64,000 nt of DNA from Tillandsia leiboldiana. Its lineage: Eukaryota > Streptophyta > Magnoliopsida > Poales > Bromeliaceae. Each line of letters begins with the position of its first letter. Position 1 is the first letter of the stretch. Made by a program: the position numbers and the translations under genes. Shown here piece after piece: positions 43,483-54,904 of this stretch. The stretch covers positions 1 through 64,000 of the forward strand of contig JAQNDB010000207.1 of assembly GCA_029204045.2 (NCBI GenBank), given 5' to 3'. The notes under the pieces were generated by a model. It searched no databases, was not told the origin of the DNA, and worked only from the letters and a program-made list of their open reading frames with translations.

Positions 43483-46400
43483 TGTCATGCCCCGGGGGTT
43501 CGAATCGCGCGGAAGAGGAGCCACCGATGCCCCTAATTCAGCCATGTATATTTTTTTTTTGTAAACCAATGCTCCCCGGTGCGTGTCCAGACCCGCCGCA
43601 TACACAAATTCACTCTGCAAACGGGCAGAGTCTCCTTTGTATATGCACGGCGTCTCAATTACAAAGTGTCTCACAAGGTGTAGCACATACAATCTCTAAC
43701 CACATCAGTTGGGGTCTCGTACACATACAACCAAACAACTCACATGACATTCTAGTATTCACATAGAACATAGAGGCCAAGGTTTTGAAAGGATAAATAA
43801 TCACAAGGTTTTGAAAGCGGCACCCACACGATGCCATCGTTTTAGGAAAGACCGTTTGAAATCCATATAAATCCACAGGGTTTAAAAACGGCACCCACTC
43901 GATGCCGAACTTTGTGAAAACAGTTCGCAAACACATAAATTCCACAAGGTTTGTAAAATCCGGTGCCCACACGACACCCACGTTTTAAAAGTAGTTTTCG
44001 CAAACGGTTTTCTTTGCTTTTCATTGTTTAAAATGGCCAAGTAAGAAAGAATGTAACAATCATTCGTTTATTCGAAAAAGGGAAGAGGCAACATCCACTT
44101 CGACCCCACGGGGGTGTCGTAATCCACAACTAGCTAGCTTGAGTAATAAAAGAAAGGGGAAAGAAGAGTCACTGTATCTGAGGTCACTAAAAGTCAGAAC
44201 AGCACCCTCGCGGCCTCACCGGTGCCCTAGCACTCGCCCCTGGACGAACCTGTCACGGAGTGGGAAGTCAGTGACTAGAAATATCATAATGAGCAAAAGA
44301 AAGCTAAAATAAAGCAAACCACTATAACCAGAGCAACCGTCACCCCTCATACACCGTCGACAACGATCATATCCTGCACCAAACAAAAACCGGGCACCCT
44401 CCCCGAACACCGCACCGGGCCCCTGCCCCGATGCCCCCCTCTGCCGAGCACCTGTCTCGGCCGCCGAGCACCAGCCTCGGCGTCACCGCTCACACCCTCC
44501 ACCCATGAGGGCCCCCATTCCTAACGCCACCGTCGCGTGGGGTACACGGGTCAACGTACCACTTTTCCGGAAAAGCACACCCTCGCGGTGGCCAAACCGC
44601 CGGTGTGCGTGTAGTAACACCAGAGCCTTATAACCAGATATGTATAGATGATAAATCGAATGAAGTAAAAGCGGGGTCAGCATTGCTCATAAAGGATAAC
44701 TTAGAAGGGGAAAAAAAACACCTTTGCTCATGAAGATTAACTTAAAGAAGAAGACACCTTTGCTCATGAAGAATAACTTAGAAGAGAAAACCCCTTTGCT
44801 CATGAGGAATAACTTAAAGGAGAAAACCCCTTTGCTCATGAGGAATAACTTAAAGGAGAAAACACCATTGCTCATACTAACACCTTACATCTGTACGCCC
44901 TTACCCAATTAACCTTGGCGAAAGTACCCACCTTGAAAGAGGACAGGCGATCGGTTCGTCCGCGGTTGCACGTCTGCCGAGCTTGCGTCGTCCCGCGCCC
45001 CTGAAGGAACGACAGAAAGCTAAGACTAGGTGACTAACGCCAAACGTCGATTAAAACATCGTAAACGGGAGACCCGACGCGATCCCAGGACTCCGCGCGG
45101 CGAAGTTCCCCGCACGGCACCGACCCCTGCGGCGCGCTTGCCGTGCGGCGTGCAGCCTGCAGGCGGCCCGCCCGGCCCCAGCCCGCGCGGTGGCCTCGTG
45201 CAGGCAGCGCCCGCACGGCGCGCATGCCGCGCGGAGCCCCACCTGCAGGCGGCCCGCGCGGCACCTGTCCGCGCGGTGCCCGCGCGGCGCCCCTGCCGCG
45301 CGGTGCCCGCCTGCGGGCGGTGCCCGCGCGGCGCCCCTGCCGCGCGGTGCCCCGCCTGCAGGCGGCCCGCGCGGTACCTGTCCGCGCGGTGCCCCGCCTG
45401 CAGGCGGCCCGCGCGGTACCTGTCCGCGCGGTGCCCGCCTGCGGGCGGTGCCCGCTCGGCGCCCCTGTCGCGCGGTGCCCGCCTGCGGGCGGAGCCCGCG
45501 CGGTGCCCCGCCTGCAGGCGGCCCGCGCGGCACCTTTCCGCGCGGCGCCCCTGCCGCGCGGTGCCCCGCCTGCAGGCGGCCCGCGCGGCACCTGTCCGCG
45601 CGGTGCCCGCCTGCGGGCGGTGCCCGCGCGGCACGTCTGCCGCGCGGTGCCCCGCCTGCAGGCGGCCCGCGCGGCATCTGTCCGCGCGGTGCCTGCCTGC
45701 GGGCGGTGCCCGCGCAGCACCCCTGCCGCGCGGTGCCCTGCCTGCAGGCGGCCCGCGCGGCACCTGCCCGCGCGGTGCACGCCTGCGGGCGGTGCCCGCG
45801 CGGCGCCCCTGCCGCGCGGTGCCCGCCTGCGGGTGGTGCCCGCGCGGCGCTCCTGCCGTGCGGCGCCCCACCTGCGGCCGGCCCGGCGGCGGCGGCGGCG
45901 GCGGCAATCCCCCTCCGCAAAAACTCCACCCCGAAACGCAAAACTACAAACCTAATGGAAAAACTCACCTTCGATCCGCCGGGAAAAGAGAAGAAGAGGA
46001 TCGTCCTATCGTTGTTCGGTTGATCCCGCAAGCAAGAAACCCCCGTCCCTCTCCCGAATGCCCCGCCGTCGGTCGTAACGAGAGCGAAAAAGGGGTTGGG
46101 TCCCGTTTTTTTTTTCTTCTCTTTTTCCCTCTCGTGGCGACTCTTAAAAACCCTTGCCGCCGAACGAAGGAACCTAAGAGGGAAAACCTAAAACCCTAGG
46201 TTCTCAAAGGAATATTAAAGAAATAATAGGAACAGATCCGGCGGCTAGAATTACCCCGAGAAACGTGCCGATCGTTCGCACGGGTCCCGGGGCGCCTAAA
46301 AGGGGTCCGAACTTCAAAATTTTATTCTGGGAGAACCGGGAGTCAGAATCCGAAACCGATCGCGTCCCCGTTCTCCGTTTCGCGAGCCCTTCCACCTAAA

Positions 46401-46513
46401 AATGTCCGCGAGCCCCGACGGATTTCCCGAAAAAACACCAAAAATCGTCCCACAGTCGGACAGTCATAATAAAAGGGATAACGGGAAGGGTCAAGGAAAG
46501 GCCAGGTCTTACA
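43483..46513 (-). repeat. 5' LTR of element F
   Basis: 3031 bp, collinear with the 3' LTR. Hairpins at 43598-43646 and 44585-44600; GC-rich array 45100-45900. Substitutions from the 3' LTR include TGTCATGCC for TGTCACGCC at the terminus. Confidence 0.92.
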
Positions 46514-47485
46514 CCCGCATGGGTGCCCCGCGCGGCGCCCGCGCGGTTGCGGGTCCGCGCGGGTGCCGCCCGCGCGGCAGCAGCGCGGCGCCCGCGCGGT
46601 GCCCGCGCGGTTGCAGGTCCGCGCGGCAGCCGCGCGGCGCCCGCGCGGTGCCCGCGCGGTTGCGGGTCCGCGCGTGTGCCGCCCGCGCGGTGGCCGCGCG
46701 GCGCCCGCGCGGGTACGACCCGCGCGGACCCCGCGCGGTCCCATCGCCGCTTGCGGCGGCGATCGGCCGTCCGCGATTCTCCTCCGCGCGATGCCCTAGC
46801 GGCACCGCGCGCCTCCGCCGTCCGTTCCGTGCCCTAGCATGACGACGATGACGGCGATGGTGACAGATACGACGGAGAAACCCAAGAACTCAAACAAAAA
46901 GGACGACGGAAAAATCCCAAATAATTTATAACAATTATTTTACTAACCGAAGATCGACGGGAAGGTTGTCCGGTCGCGTTCTTGCCTTTGGTTCGATGTC
47001 CGGGAAGATCGGGCTCCTTCTCTTTCTCCTTTCCCTTTCTTCCGGCTAGGGTTCCGTCTTTTCCTTTTTCTCTTTCTTTCTCTCCTCACCGGTTAGGGTT
47101 TTATTTTTCTTTTCTTTTCTTTCCGATAATCGGGATCCCTTATATCGCTCGTATTATACCTTTAATTAATTTCCTCTTTAATTCGTACGTAAGAAAATTC
47201 TATTTTCCGTCATCGGATAATTAATTAATTAATTAATTATCCCCTACGAGATAACCCACCTTATCTCCAATGGGTGCAAGATATTTTGCACGGATTCCGA
47301 TGCATGACTAATCACCGCATCACTAAGAATTCCGTTCCGGGAGGTCCCGACATCGGATTTCAGATCCGATCGCACCGTCGGCCATCATTTTTCGTGCTCT
47401 ATCGCGGAACAATACCAGCACCACACACTGGCCAACTCTTAAGAATTGAATAATTTTATTTCACTTAAAGGCTTAAATAATTACA
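46514..47485 (-). repeat. Gypsy element G, LTR segment 4 (sense start of this LTR)
   Basis: Continues the GC-rich array (46514-46745), then has a region with CTAGGGTTCCG and TCTTTTCT tracts (46985-47130) and an ATTAATTA run (47219-47240). The sense start is taken as TGTAATTATT (47485), by alignment with the D LTR start, which shares CTTAAG and a GGTATTNTTC-GC(A/G)ATAGAGC stretch. Summing the four segments gives about 2.5 kb. Confidence 0.7.
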
Positions 47486-47518
47486 TGTGAGTCAAAAATA
47501 CCCCTAAGGGCCGGATCA

Positions 47519-47876
47519 CTACATGGAGGCTTCGCCCGTCACGGGTCCTGAAGCCGACGGGCTGGGTACGGCCGATGGCGCAGGCGGTTGACCCATTGAC
47601 ACTCCGGTGGTCGCCGTCTGGGGAGGAGCGGCCGCTGTCTCGTCATGCGTTCCAGATGGTCCCGTCGCGGGCGCGCTCGCTTCCGGTGGCGGGACCCGGG
47701 CGCTCTCCCCAGGCACGGCCTGTTGCTGCTGCGTCAGCTGACGCACGTGCTCTGTGAGGGCTGACAGTTGTCCGGCCATCTCACGTATCTGCTGTCAGAT
47801 TACTTCATTCTCCACAGTCGCCGGAGCCGCGTCATCGGCTCCTGCATTTTTCGTCGACGATCTTGTACGAGCCATT
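47519..47876 (-). pseudogene. Gag N-terminal fragment of element G
   Basis: From ATG 47876 the frame reads MARTRSS, as in E gag, runs into a TGA where E has a codon before QQLREMAG (47795), and continues as MAGQLSALTEHVRQLTQQQQ and a Pro/Ala-rich stretch to 47519. Gag core, protease and pol are all missing; the adjacent sequence leads straight into the 3' LTR. Confidence 0.8.
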
Positions 47877-48076
47877 CTCCACTGTGAGCAAAGAAAACCA
47901 TTAATCATAGTTCAACCGGTCTAGCACCTTGACCTACTAACCCTGGGACTCTATCCCTTAATTCCCCGCGCTCATGCTCGTACTTGACACACCTATACCT
48001 TGGTTATCAACTTTGTTAGTCACTTGTGTCATTACATTCTGTGGTTGTTAGTCATGATCTCCTTGGTCAAAGCCGT

Positions 48077-48090
48077 TTGCTCTGATACCA
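48077..48090 (-). other. Primer-binding site of element G
   Basis: The minus strand reads TGGTATCAGAGCAA, a few bases inside the LTR end at 48098. Confidence 0.85.
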
Positions 48091-48097
48091 TAAAATC

Positions 48098-48227
48098 TGT
48101 CACGCCCTGGAGGTTCTAATGAAGCGGAAAACGTACCCATTTTTTTTTTCTAGTAATTACATGAACCTTGCCTCCGGCGCGCATCAGACCCGCCGCATAT
48201 ACAAATTCACTCCCCAAATGGGCGGAG
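48098..48227 (-). repeat. 5' LTR of element G, first 130 bp (interrupted by H)
   Basis: TGTCACGCC end, T-tract, CCGGCGCGC and half of the LTR-end hairpin (GCATATACAAA arm). Cut at 48228 by H inside the inner stem of that hairpin. It is clearly diverged from the other LTR of G at 24523. Confidence 0.75.
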
Positions 48228-51200
48228 TGTGAGGTCCCGGAATCCCCCGCGTAGGGTCGCTGGTTGTTGGGCAGCTTTTACTGGCCGTTGGGAGTGGTTG
48301 TGCGCATGTCGGGCCCGAGAAATGGATTTGTGATGCAATTTGGAATTTAGTTGCATCACTGGAGGCTTGCGTGGTGTGTCAGTGATGCTTGCGCGCAATT
48401 TGGACACAAGTGGTGGACTTCGGGTTTAAAATGAGATCCCGTGGGTAATTGGAGGACCCGTCGGGTGTTTGGAAGTGGTTTCGCGCGATTCAGATGTCAA
48501 AATTGGACTCCGGGTAAAGTTTGGATAAAAGTTTACCTCTCCAGTCGCCTTGGGGAATTTTTAGAGTTGGAATTTGGCAAATCGGACTTTAAAAAGGGAC
48601 CCGGCGCGAAAATCGGATCGAGTGGGCATTCGGTAAATTTTCGGACGAGAATTTGGAGAATCGGACATCGTTTTGGATTCAGCGTGCGAAATCGCTAAGA
48701 ATGGACTATTTACTTGTTGGTTTTGGAGCCCGGATGAAGTGCGCGTTTTTCGAGGCATCACGACACGAATCTCGAGGCGAGGCGAGGTGAATCCCGAGGA
48801 GAGCGGCTCGTGGATCGAGGCGGGCGCGCGGCTCGAGGAGCGTACGGCGCGGCAGGGGGCGCACAGGCGCTTCGGCGGGAATCACGCGGGGGCCGCCACG
48901 TGGCGGCCCCCCATTCGCGCCCGCGCGGACGTGGGGTGCGAGCGTCCGTGCGGCGCGCTCGGTGTCCCGCGCCTGCGCGGCGCTGGGTGTCACGCGCACG
49001 TGTGGCGCGTGACTGCCGTGCGCCGCGTGGCGCGCGGCGACTCGGCCACGTGGCGGGCGGGGGCGCCCGCTGCGCCTGGTGTGCGCCCCTGTGTGTGGAC
49101 CGGGCGGTTGGAGGCCCCCCATTGGACGGTCCACCGAGGACCGGGCTCCGTGGACCACCTTCTCCTCCCCTTTTTCTTCTTCTTCTTCTTTCTCCACCCC
49201 GAGCTCCATTTCTCCTTTTCCTTCCTTCCTTCTTCAACCGAGCGAGAGAGGGAGTGAGAGGAGATTTTTGGGTGGTGCGGCGGTGCGTCGTGGGCCTCGT
49301 GGAGCGTGCGAGGTTCTCCGACGGGAGCGTTTTGGCGACGGCGGCACAGTCGGGTAGGTCCCGTATGTTTGTTTTTACGGTATTTTTAGCACAGGTTTGG
49401 AGCGATATTTTGGACTGTGAATTGACCCTCTTGCTCTTATCTGTGTTTTTCTGCACCGTTTTGCGTGCGGTCCCCGACGGCGTGCTCCGTTTGCGTGCGG
49501 ACTCCGTTTTGCGTGCGGATTCTGGCACCGTGCTTCGTTTTGCGTGCGGATTTCGGCACCGTGCACCGTTTTGCGTGCGGACTCTGGCGCCGTGCACCGT
49601 TTTGCGTGCGGACTCCGTTTTGCGTGCGGATTTCGGCACCGTGATCCGTTTTGCGTGCGGACTCCGGCAGCGGACATCGTTTTACGTGCGGATCGCGTGG
49701 AGGCCAATTGCAAGTGTCTACGAGCAATTGGTGGCAAATCGAGGTGGGTGGCCTTATCTCCAAGTTTTATGGACTGTACAGTAATTCTACTGATGTAGGA
49801 CTATGCATGATAGTTTATTTTCTTGTGTAGCATGCTAGATTGTAGGAATTGTTATTCCTTTTATCATCTGTTAATATAGTTATTTTGGAACTTGACCTAG
49901 CACCCCCGTCATATGTTGCATGTGTAACCAGACCAGTAGAAAACCCTCACTCTGGCTAGGGTTATTTATGTTTAGACACCCATACTGTTTTTCTATCCCT
50001 GGACATAGTGTTATCCTCGCCCGGGTAGTGGGCCGAGAGGTCGGGATTTTTCTTTTAGTGTGGGATGCGTTTGCACTCGTGCTTGGGAGCAGAGTGGAGT
50101 CTGGTAGTTGTAGTCGGTTGCTTATCTATGCCGGGAGCCGTTTGGGTAAACGGTAGTCCCGGGAGGTCTAGTATCCCTGTTGCGCTGTCGTGGGAGGGAG
50201 CCGTTGAGCAGGCGGTAGTCCCGGGCCGTCGAGTATCTTCCGGCCAGTGTTGTTGGGAACCGTTGGGGTTAACGGTGATCCCAGGTCATTGAGTGTTGTC
50301 CGACCAGTATTGTTAGCTTGAGTTGTGGGTCGTTCCTGGCTGTGGAGTACCTCCAGCCAGTGTGCCTTGTGCTGCGAGCTGTTGGAGAGGCTTGTGTCTC
50401 GTGTTTTGTGTGTGCTGATCAGCTGAGTCGTAGAGAGTGCTCCGACTGTTGTGCGAGATATTTGGGGATCTTGAGTCCTACCGTTCTGGGAGTGAGCGTG
50501 GTTTTTGACTATAGACTGCTTATGCCAATTAGTGATACTCTATGCCGCGTCGTTTTCCTCAGTTGGAGTCGCGTCCCTGAGATGCCGCTGTGGATACGAT
50601 GGGCCGGTTGAGGCAGTTTTGCGCGAGGGGTGAGTTAGTCGGGCAGGACGCCCCACGTAAATCCCGTCCTCATGGGGATGTGTGGTAGTGGGCAGGCGCG
50701 TTCCTAGTCGACAGGCGCAAGCTTGACTGGACCCTATGAGGCAGTCAGTTCGATTGGGTCTATTGAGCACCTTGGGTGCGAGTGGTCTCTTTTACTTTCA
50801 TCTGTTCCACTTTTTGAGTATCTAGATAGAGGTATGGTAGCTGTAGAGTAGCTCCAGCTTTTCTTGTTCAGATTTCATTGCACTGTTATCTTTTACCTCT
50901 AGTAGACTTAGTGGGCAGACCGTTGGGCTTGTTGACGGCACACACTGAGAACTACTGTGGGAAGTAGTTCTCACACCCGTCGTGGTGTCTTTTTCCCCAG
51001 GAACTTCTTCTCCTGTTCCTGTTGCTCCAGTTGCTGATCCTTCTGACCGAGGCGAGGGAGTCGCGAGCTAGTTCCCTACCCGTCGTTGGAGTGTAGCGGT
51101 ACCCCTTCAGAGGAGAGCTTCAGTAGATTAGTTTACTTCTTGTTCCTCTGTTGAGAGACCTTTGTTGTGAGGTATAGAGTTGTACTTTATTTTACAGTTT

Positions 51201-51511
51201 GAGAGACTGATGTAGTGAGGATATTTGTATTGAGAGCTTGTACACCGATGTATTTTATTGGAGATATCTCCCTTTTGAGTTTTGTATCAGAGGACTTTTT
51301 ATACGATCGTATTTGGGAGATGGATATTGTATTTATTTTCAGTTGTACAGTGTTTGGATTTCAGTTTTAGTACTTTACTTTCAGCTCTGATATCTGTATA
51401 CTGTAGTTGATTCTTTCTGCAGGTTAGACGCTTCGTCTGTACGGCAGTTTCCGTACAGATGGCGGATCTGTTAGCGAACCCGGGTCGCAGTTTCGACCCC
51501 GGGGCGTGACA
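48228..51511 (+). repeat. 5' LTR of gypsy element H (3284 bp)
   Basis: TGTGAGGTCC...GGGCGTGACA, followed by a primer site. Contents: GC-rich part (48780-49090), CT-rich tract (49160-49240), a minisatellite based on GTTTTGCGTGCGGA (49453-49700), degenerate repeats with GAGCCGTT and CGGTAGTCCCGG (50128-50370), and a TCTGTACGG/CCGTACAGA hairpin near the end (51436-51459). No protein-coding gene is seen; the long GC-rich ORFs lack recognisable domains. The 3' LTR lies outside the window. Confidence 0.8.
49453..49700 (+). repeat. GTTTTGCGTGCGGA minisatellite in H LTR
   Basis: About ten degenerate copies of CGTTTTGCGTGCGGA alternating with TTTCGGCACCGTG or CTCTGGCGCCGTG spacers. Confidence 0.8.
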
Positions 51512-51599
51512 GATTTAGTGGTATCAGAGCCTAGGTTGTAGGTCGTGGTGGACTTAGAAACCCTAGGCTTATGGTTGGACATTAGGATGACTACGTGAG
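51512..51599 (+). other. Element H internal sequence before TRIM 2
   Basis: Primer site and leader; ends with GTGAG, the target duplication of the TRIM. Confidence 0.7.
51519..51531 (+). other. Primer-binding site of element H
   Basis: TGGTATCAGAGCC seven bases after the LTR end, tRNA-Met complement. Confidence 0.85.
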
Positions 51600-52175
51600 T
51601 GTGACGCCCCACTTCCCAGGGGGTCACCCATCCTAGAACTACTCTAGCTCTAGCACGCTTAACTCTCATGTTCCTCTTGGATCTTGCTACCATCCAAAAT
51701 GCTATAGCCAGGTTAGAGATTTAGTCCTATAATATCATTTATATAGAGGACTAATCCAAATTCCGGGGGTGTCACATTCTTCCCCCCTTTAAGCCCTGAC
51801 GTCCACGTCAGGCTCAAGCACACTCACAAGCACCAGGCGATGTGAGACTCGTCTCGCTAGCCTTAGCCGACCTTGTGAGGAGCTGCACTCCACTCACAAC
51901 GGTCATTAGCCGGGGAGCCTCGCTCTACCCGCTATATAACCCTGGCTCAGCCGAGACTCATCTCGCATTTCCGGCTGGTGAATGGCTCTGATACCAACTG
52001 TGACGCCCCACTTCCCAGGGGGTCACCCATCCTAGAACTACTCTAGCTCTAGCACGCTTAACTCTCATGTTCCTCTTGGATCTTGCTACCATCCAAAATG
52101 CTATAGCCAGGTTAGAGATTTAGTCCTATAATATCATTTATATAGAGGACTAATCCAAATTCCGGGGGTGTCACA
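51600..52175 (-). mobile_element. Cassandra-type TRIM 2 (576 bp)
   Basis: Two 177 bp LTRs (51600-51776 and 51999-52175) around 222 bp. Exact target duplication GTGAG at 51595-51599 and 52176-52180. On the minus strand it has the TRIM 1 layout: 5S-like segment in each LTR (51612-51663 and 52011-52062), primer site TGGTATCAGAGCC next to the right LTR, purine tract next to the left LTR. The two LTRs look identical. No ORF. Confidence 0.92.
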
Positions 52176-52949
52176 GTGAGAGTCGTGACTTATAGCGAAA
52201 GTCTTGATTGAGTTTTTACCTCTCCCAAGAGACGGGATGAGTGTTTGCCATGTTTACTTTCCCAAGCGATTATGTTGGCTGCGACAACATAATGCTATGG
52301 AATGGATGACATGTCTTAGACTTTCGCTGGATTGGGTCGTTTGGTTGTTGTGTCCTGACGTTTGTTATTGTGCAGTGGACTACGATACTCCTGAGACGTC
52401 GTGTTGTGAAGAGGACACACCCCGCACCTGATGAGTACCCGAGCAGCGGGAGGCAGAGCTATCAGAGCAGAGCGAGACTCAGGAGTTTGTGTGTTGAGAT
52501 AGTTTCCCACTTTAACCGAGAGGGGCCGAATCCCTGAACGGTAAGGGATCGAGAACTCCGATAGGCTGAGCCTAGAGTCTGTTCTTGTTTGATTGGGGTT
52601 CTAGGCACCGGTCTATCGAGATTTTCGGATTCTTGCCGCGTCAGTCGGTTCTTCTCGCCTATGAGTGGGGTGTTGTAGTGGGAGCCGTTTGGAGTGACGG
52701 CGGTTCCAACTGTGTAGATACTTCCAGCTGTGTAGATACCAGGTGGGCACTTTTCCCTGGCCGAGTTACCAGGAGGATACTTCCACTGGCCGAGCTGCCA
52801 GATGGGTACATACCCCTGGCCGAGTTACCAGGTGGGTGCATGCCCTGGCCGAGTTACTAGGAGGTTGCTTAGTGAGATTGAGATGGTCTGACAGGATGCC
52901 GAAATTTGGTGGCGTTGAGTTCATCCTGTTGGACTACCGGGAGCGCAGT
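52176..52949 (+). other. Element H internal leader or decayed gag region
   Basis: No gag motif could be recognised. It contains four degenerate 28-31 bp repeats with CTGGCCGAG(T/C)T(A/G)CCAG (52749-52868). Ends with GCAGT, the target duplication of E. Confidence 0.5.
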
Positions 52950-54022
52950 TGTAATAACCGCGGGTTTATTTGTCTTTCTAGACTTTCCTTTGAATTTTTC
53001 TGAACCGCTTTTCGACTAAGGGGTCCGGGGGTGAATTATTTTTCCTGTAATTTTGGGCAGACCGTCGGGGCTCGCAAGTATTTTTAGACAATAAAGCTCG
53101 TCAAATGGAGAACGGCAGCGCGATCGGTTTTGGATTCCGACTCCGGAATCTCCCGAAATAAATTTCGGAAGTTTCAGTACGGTTCAGGCGACTTACACAA
53201 TTATCGAGGCAGACCGGACCCTGGTTCGCACCCAATCGACTAGTCTTTCCGTTTGAGGTAGGGGATTTACCCACTCCATTTCACGTGCGCCCGATCATTT
53301 ATTCTCTTTTCTTTCTAATTGGGTTTAATCCGATTGCGCCTAAAGGACCAATTAATCGGCTTTGGGGAATTAGGTTTTGGGAACCCCTTCTTGTTCCTCT
53401 TACCTCGACGCACGATACCCCGAGCGCGGACGAGGAACGTTTTCCCCAAACCCTCTTCTTCCAATAGATCGGCGTGGTTTACCGCGGCGAAGCGATCGAG
53501 GAGAGGAGGAATGATCGCACACCCCCGGGACGATCCCTCTTCTTGCAACCCCGACGCCCCGACCAAGCTGTCTGGGCACACAGCGAGGGCGTTTTAGTTG
53601 GAGTTCCGCACGTCTTCTCCTTCGCATTGAGGTGGGTTTCTTCGTGGTGTTTAGCGTCGGTCTCCGGCGGTCGCTCTCCTTTTGATAATTATATGTTGGC
53701 GGGTTACCTTCGAGTACACGTATTATTGCCTTAACTTTGATTATACATGTTAGCGGGTTACTTTCGATCGCGTATGCTACGGTTTTACTTTTGATTATGC
53801 ATGTTGCCGTTCTACTCTTGCTATATATTATGATACTGACATGATGGTGGTTATGGTTACTTGGCTCGAGGCTGCAGCACGCGCACCCGCGGTTTGGCCA
53901 CCGCAAAGGGTGTGCTTTTCCGGAAAAGCGGTCTATTGACCCGTGTATACCCACGAGGTGACGAAGTGGGGCCCCTTATGTAGTTGTGGGGTTTGAGGCG
54001 CCGAGGTGCGAGCGGTGCGACC

Positions 54023-54210
54023 CGTCGGTTTAGTTGTCCGACGTGGTCGGGTATTGCAGGTACGGTACGGCCGTCGGTTTAGTTGTCCGACGTGGTCGGG
54101 TATTGCAGGTACGGTACGGCTGTCGGTTTAGTTGTCCGACGTGGTTGGGTATTGCAGGTACGGTACGGCCGTCGGTTTAGTTGTCCGACGTGGCCGGGTA
54201 TTGCAGGATA
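54023..54210 (+). repeat. 49-bp tandem repeat in E 5' LTR
   Basis: Units start CGTCGGTTTAGTTGTCCGAC at 54023, 54072, 54121 and 54170 (last one partial). The 3' LTR has one unit fewer (61149, 61198, 61247 partial). Confidence 0.9.
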
Positions 54211-54904
54211 CAGGGGTACAGGTTGTCTTTTCCCTTTGAGGGGAGTGGTTGCTCCGGTTGACTTTACGGTTTGTTTTACTACTTTTCCTGCTCTACTATC
54301 ATTCGTTACTGACTTCCCACGTGGTGACAGGGTCCAGACGAGGGGAGAGGTAGGCGACGGTGAGGACGGGGCAGGAGCTTCCGGGGCGCTGGGGACCCTG
54401 GGCTGTATTTCCTCTTTCACCTTTACATTTCATTTACATTGTAGTTATTTGTGAGGTTCTCGATACCCTCGTGGGGTCGGCGTGGATGTCGGTACGGTTT
54501 ACATTTGGTTGTCCTCTTATACTTTTATTCTTCCTTTAATTATGTTGGCCGTTTGGAAAAGAAAAAGCAAAACCAAAGAAAAGATTGTGAAAACCATTTT
54601 CAAAATTTAAGTGTCGTGTGGGCACTGATTTCAAAACCCTGGGGATTTATGGATTGCGAAAATGAATTTCAAAACTCAAGTGTCGTGTGCGCACTGATTT
54701 CAAAACCCTGTGGATTTATGCTGGTTTCGAAACGCGTTTTCAAAACTCGAGTGCCAGGTAGGCGCATTTTCAACGACTGTGGATTTATCCTTTCAAATTG
54801 ATTGGCCATACGTTTTAAATAAATTATGGTACTAGTTGTATGTTAGTAACTGTTGTGATTGAATGGTTGCTTGTGTTGGGAACATGTACTAAACGCTACG
54901 CTGT

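Larger units (their letters stand above)
37579..46513 (-). mobile_element. Internally deleted gypsy element F (8935 bp)
   Basis: Two LTRs (37579-40547, 2969 bp; 43483-46513, 3031 bp) flank only 2935 bp of internal sequence. Target duplication CCCGC at 37574-37578 and 46514-46518. The minus strand holds a gag ORF and scattered pol remnants; protease and most of RT are missing. The LTRs differ by a few substitutions and by length in the GC-rich array. Confidence 0.93.

Noticed and set aside
47400..47430. Start of the G LTR at TGTGTGGTGC (47427)
   Set aside because: Alignment with the D LTR places CTTAAG and the GGTATT region inside the LTR, so the start was moved to TGTAATTATT at 47485.
48673..49784. 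ORFs of up to 324 codons on both strands of the H LTR
   Set aside because: GC-rich and repeat-driven, no recognisable domain, and inside a retrotransposon LTR.
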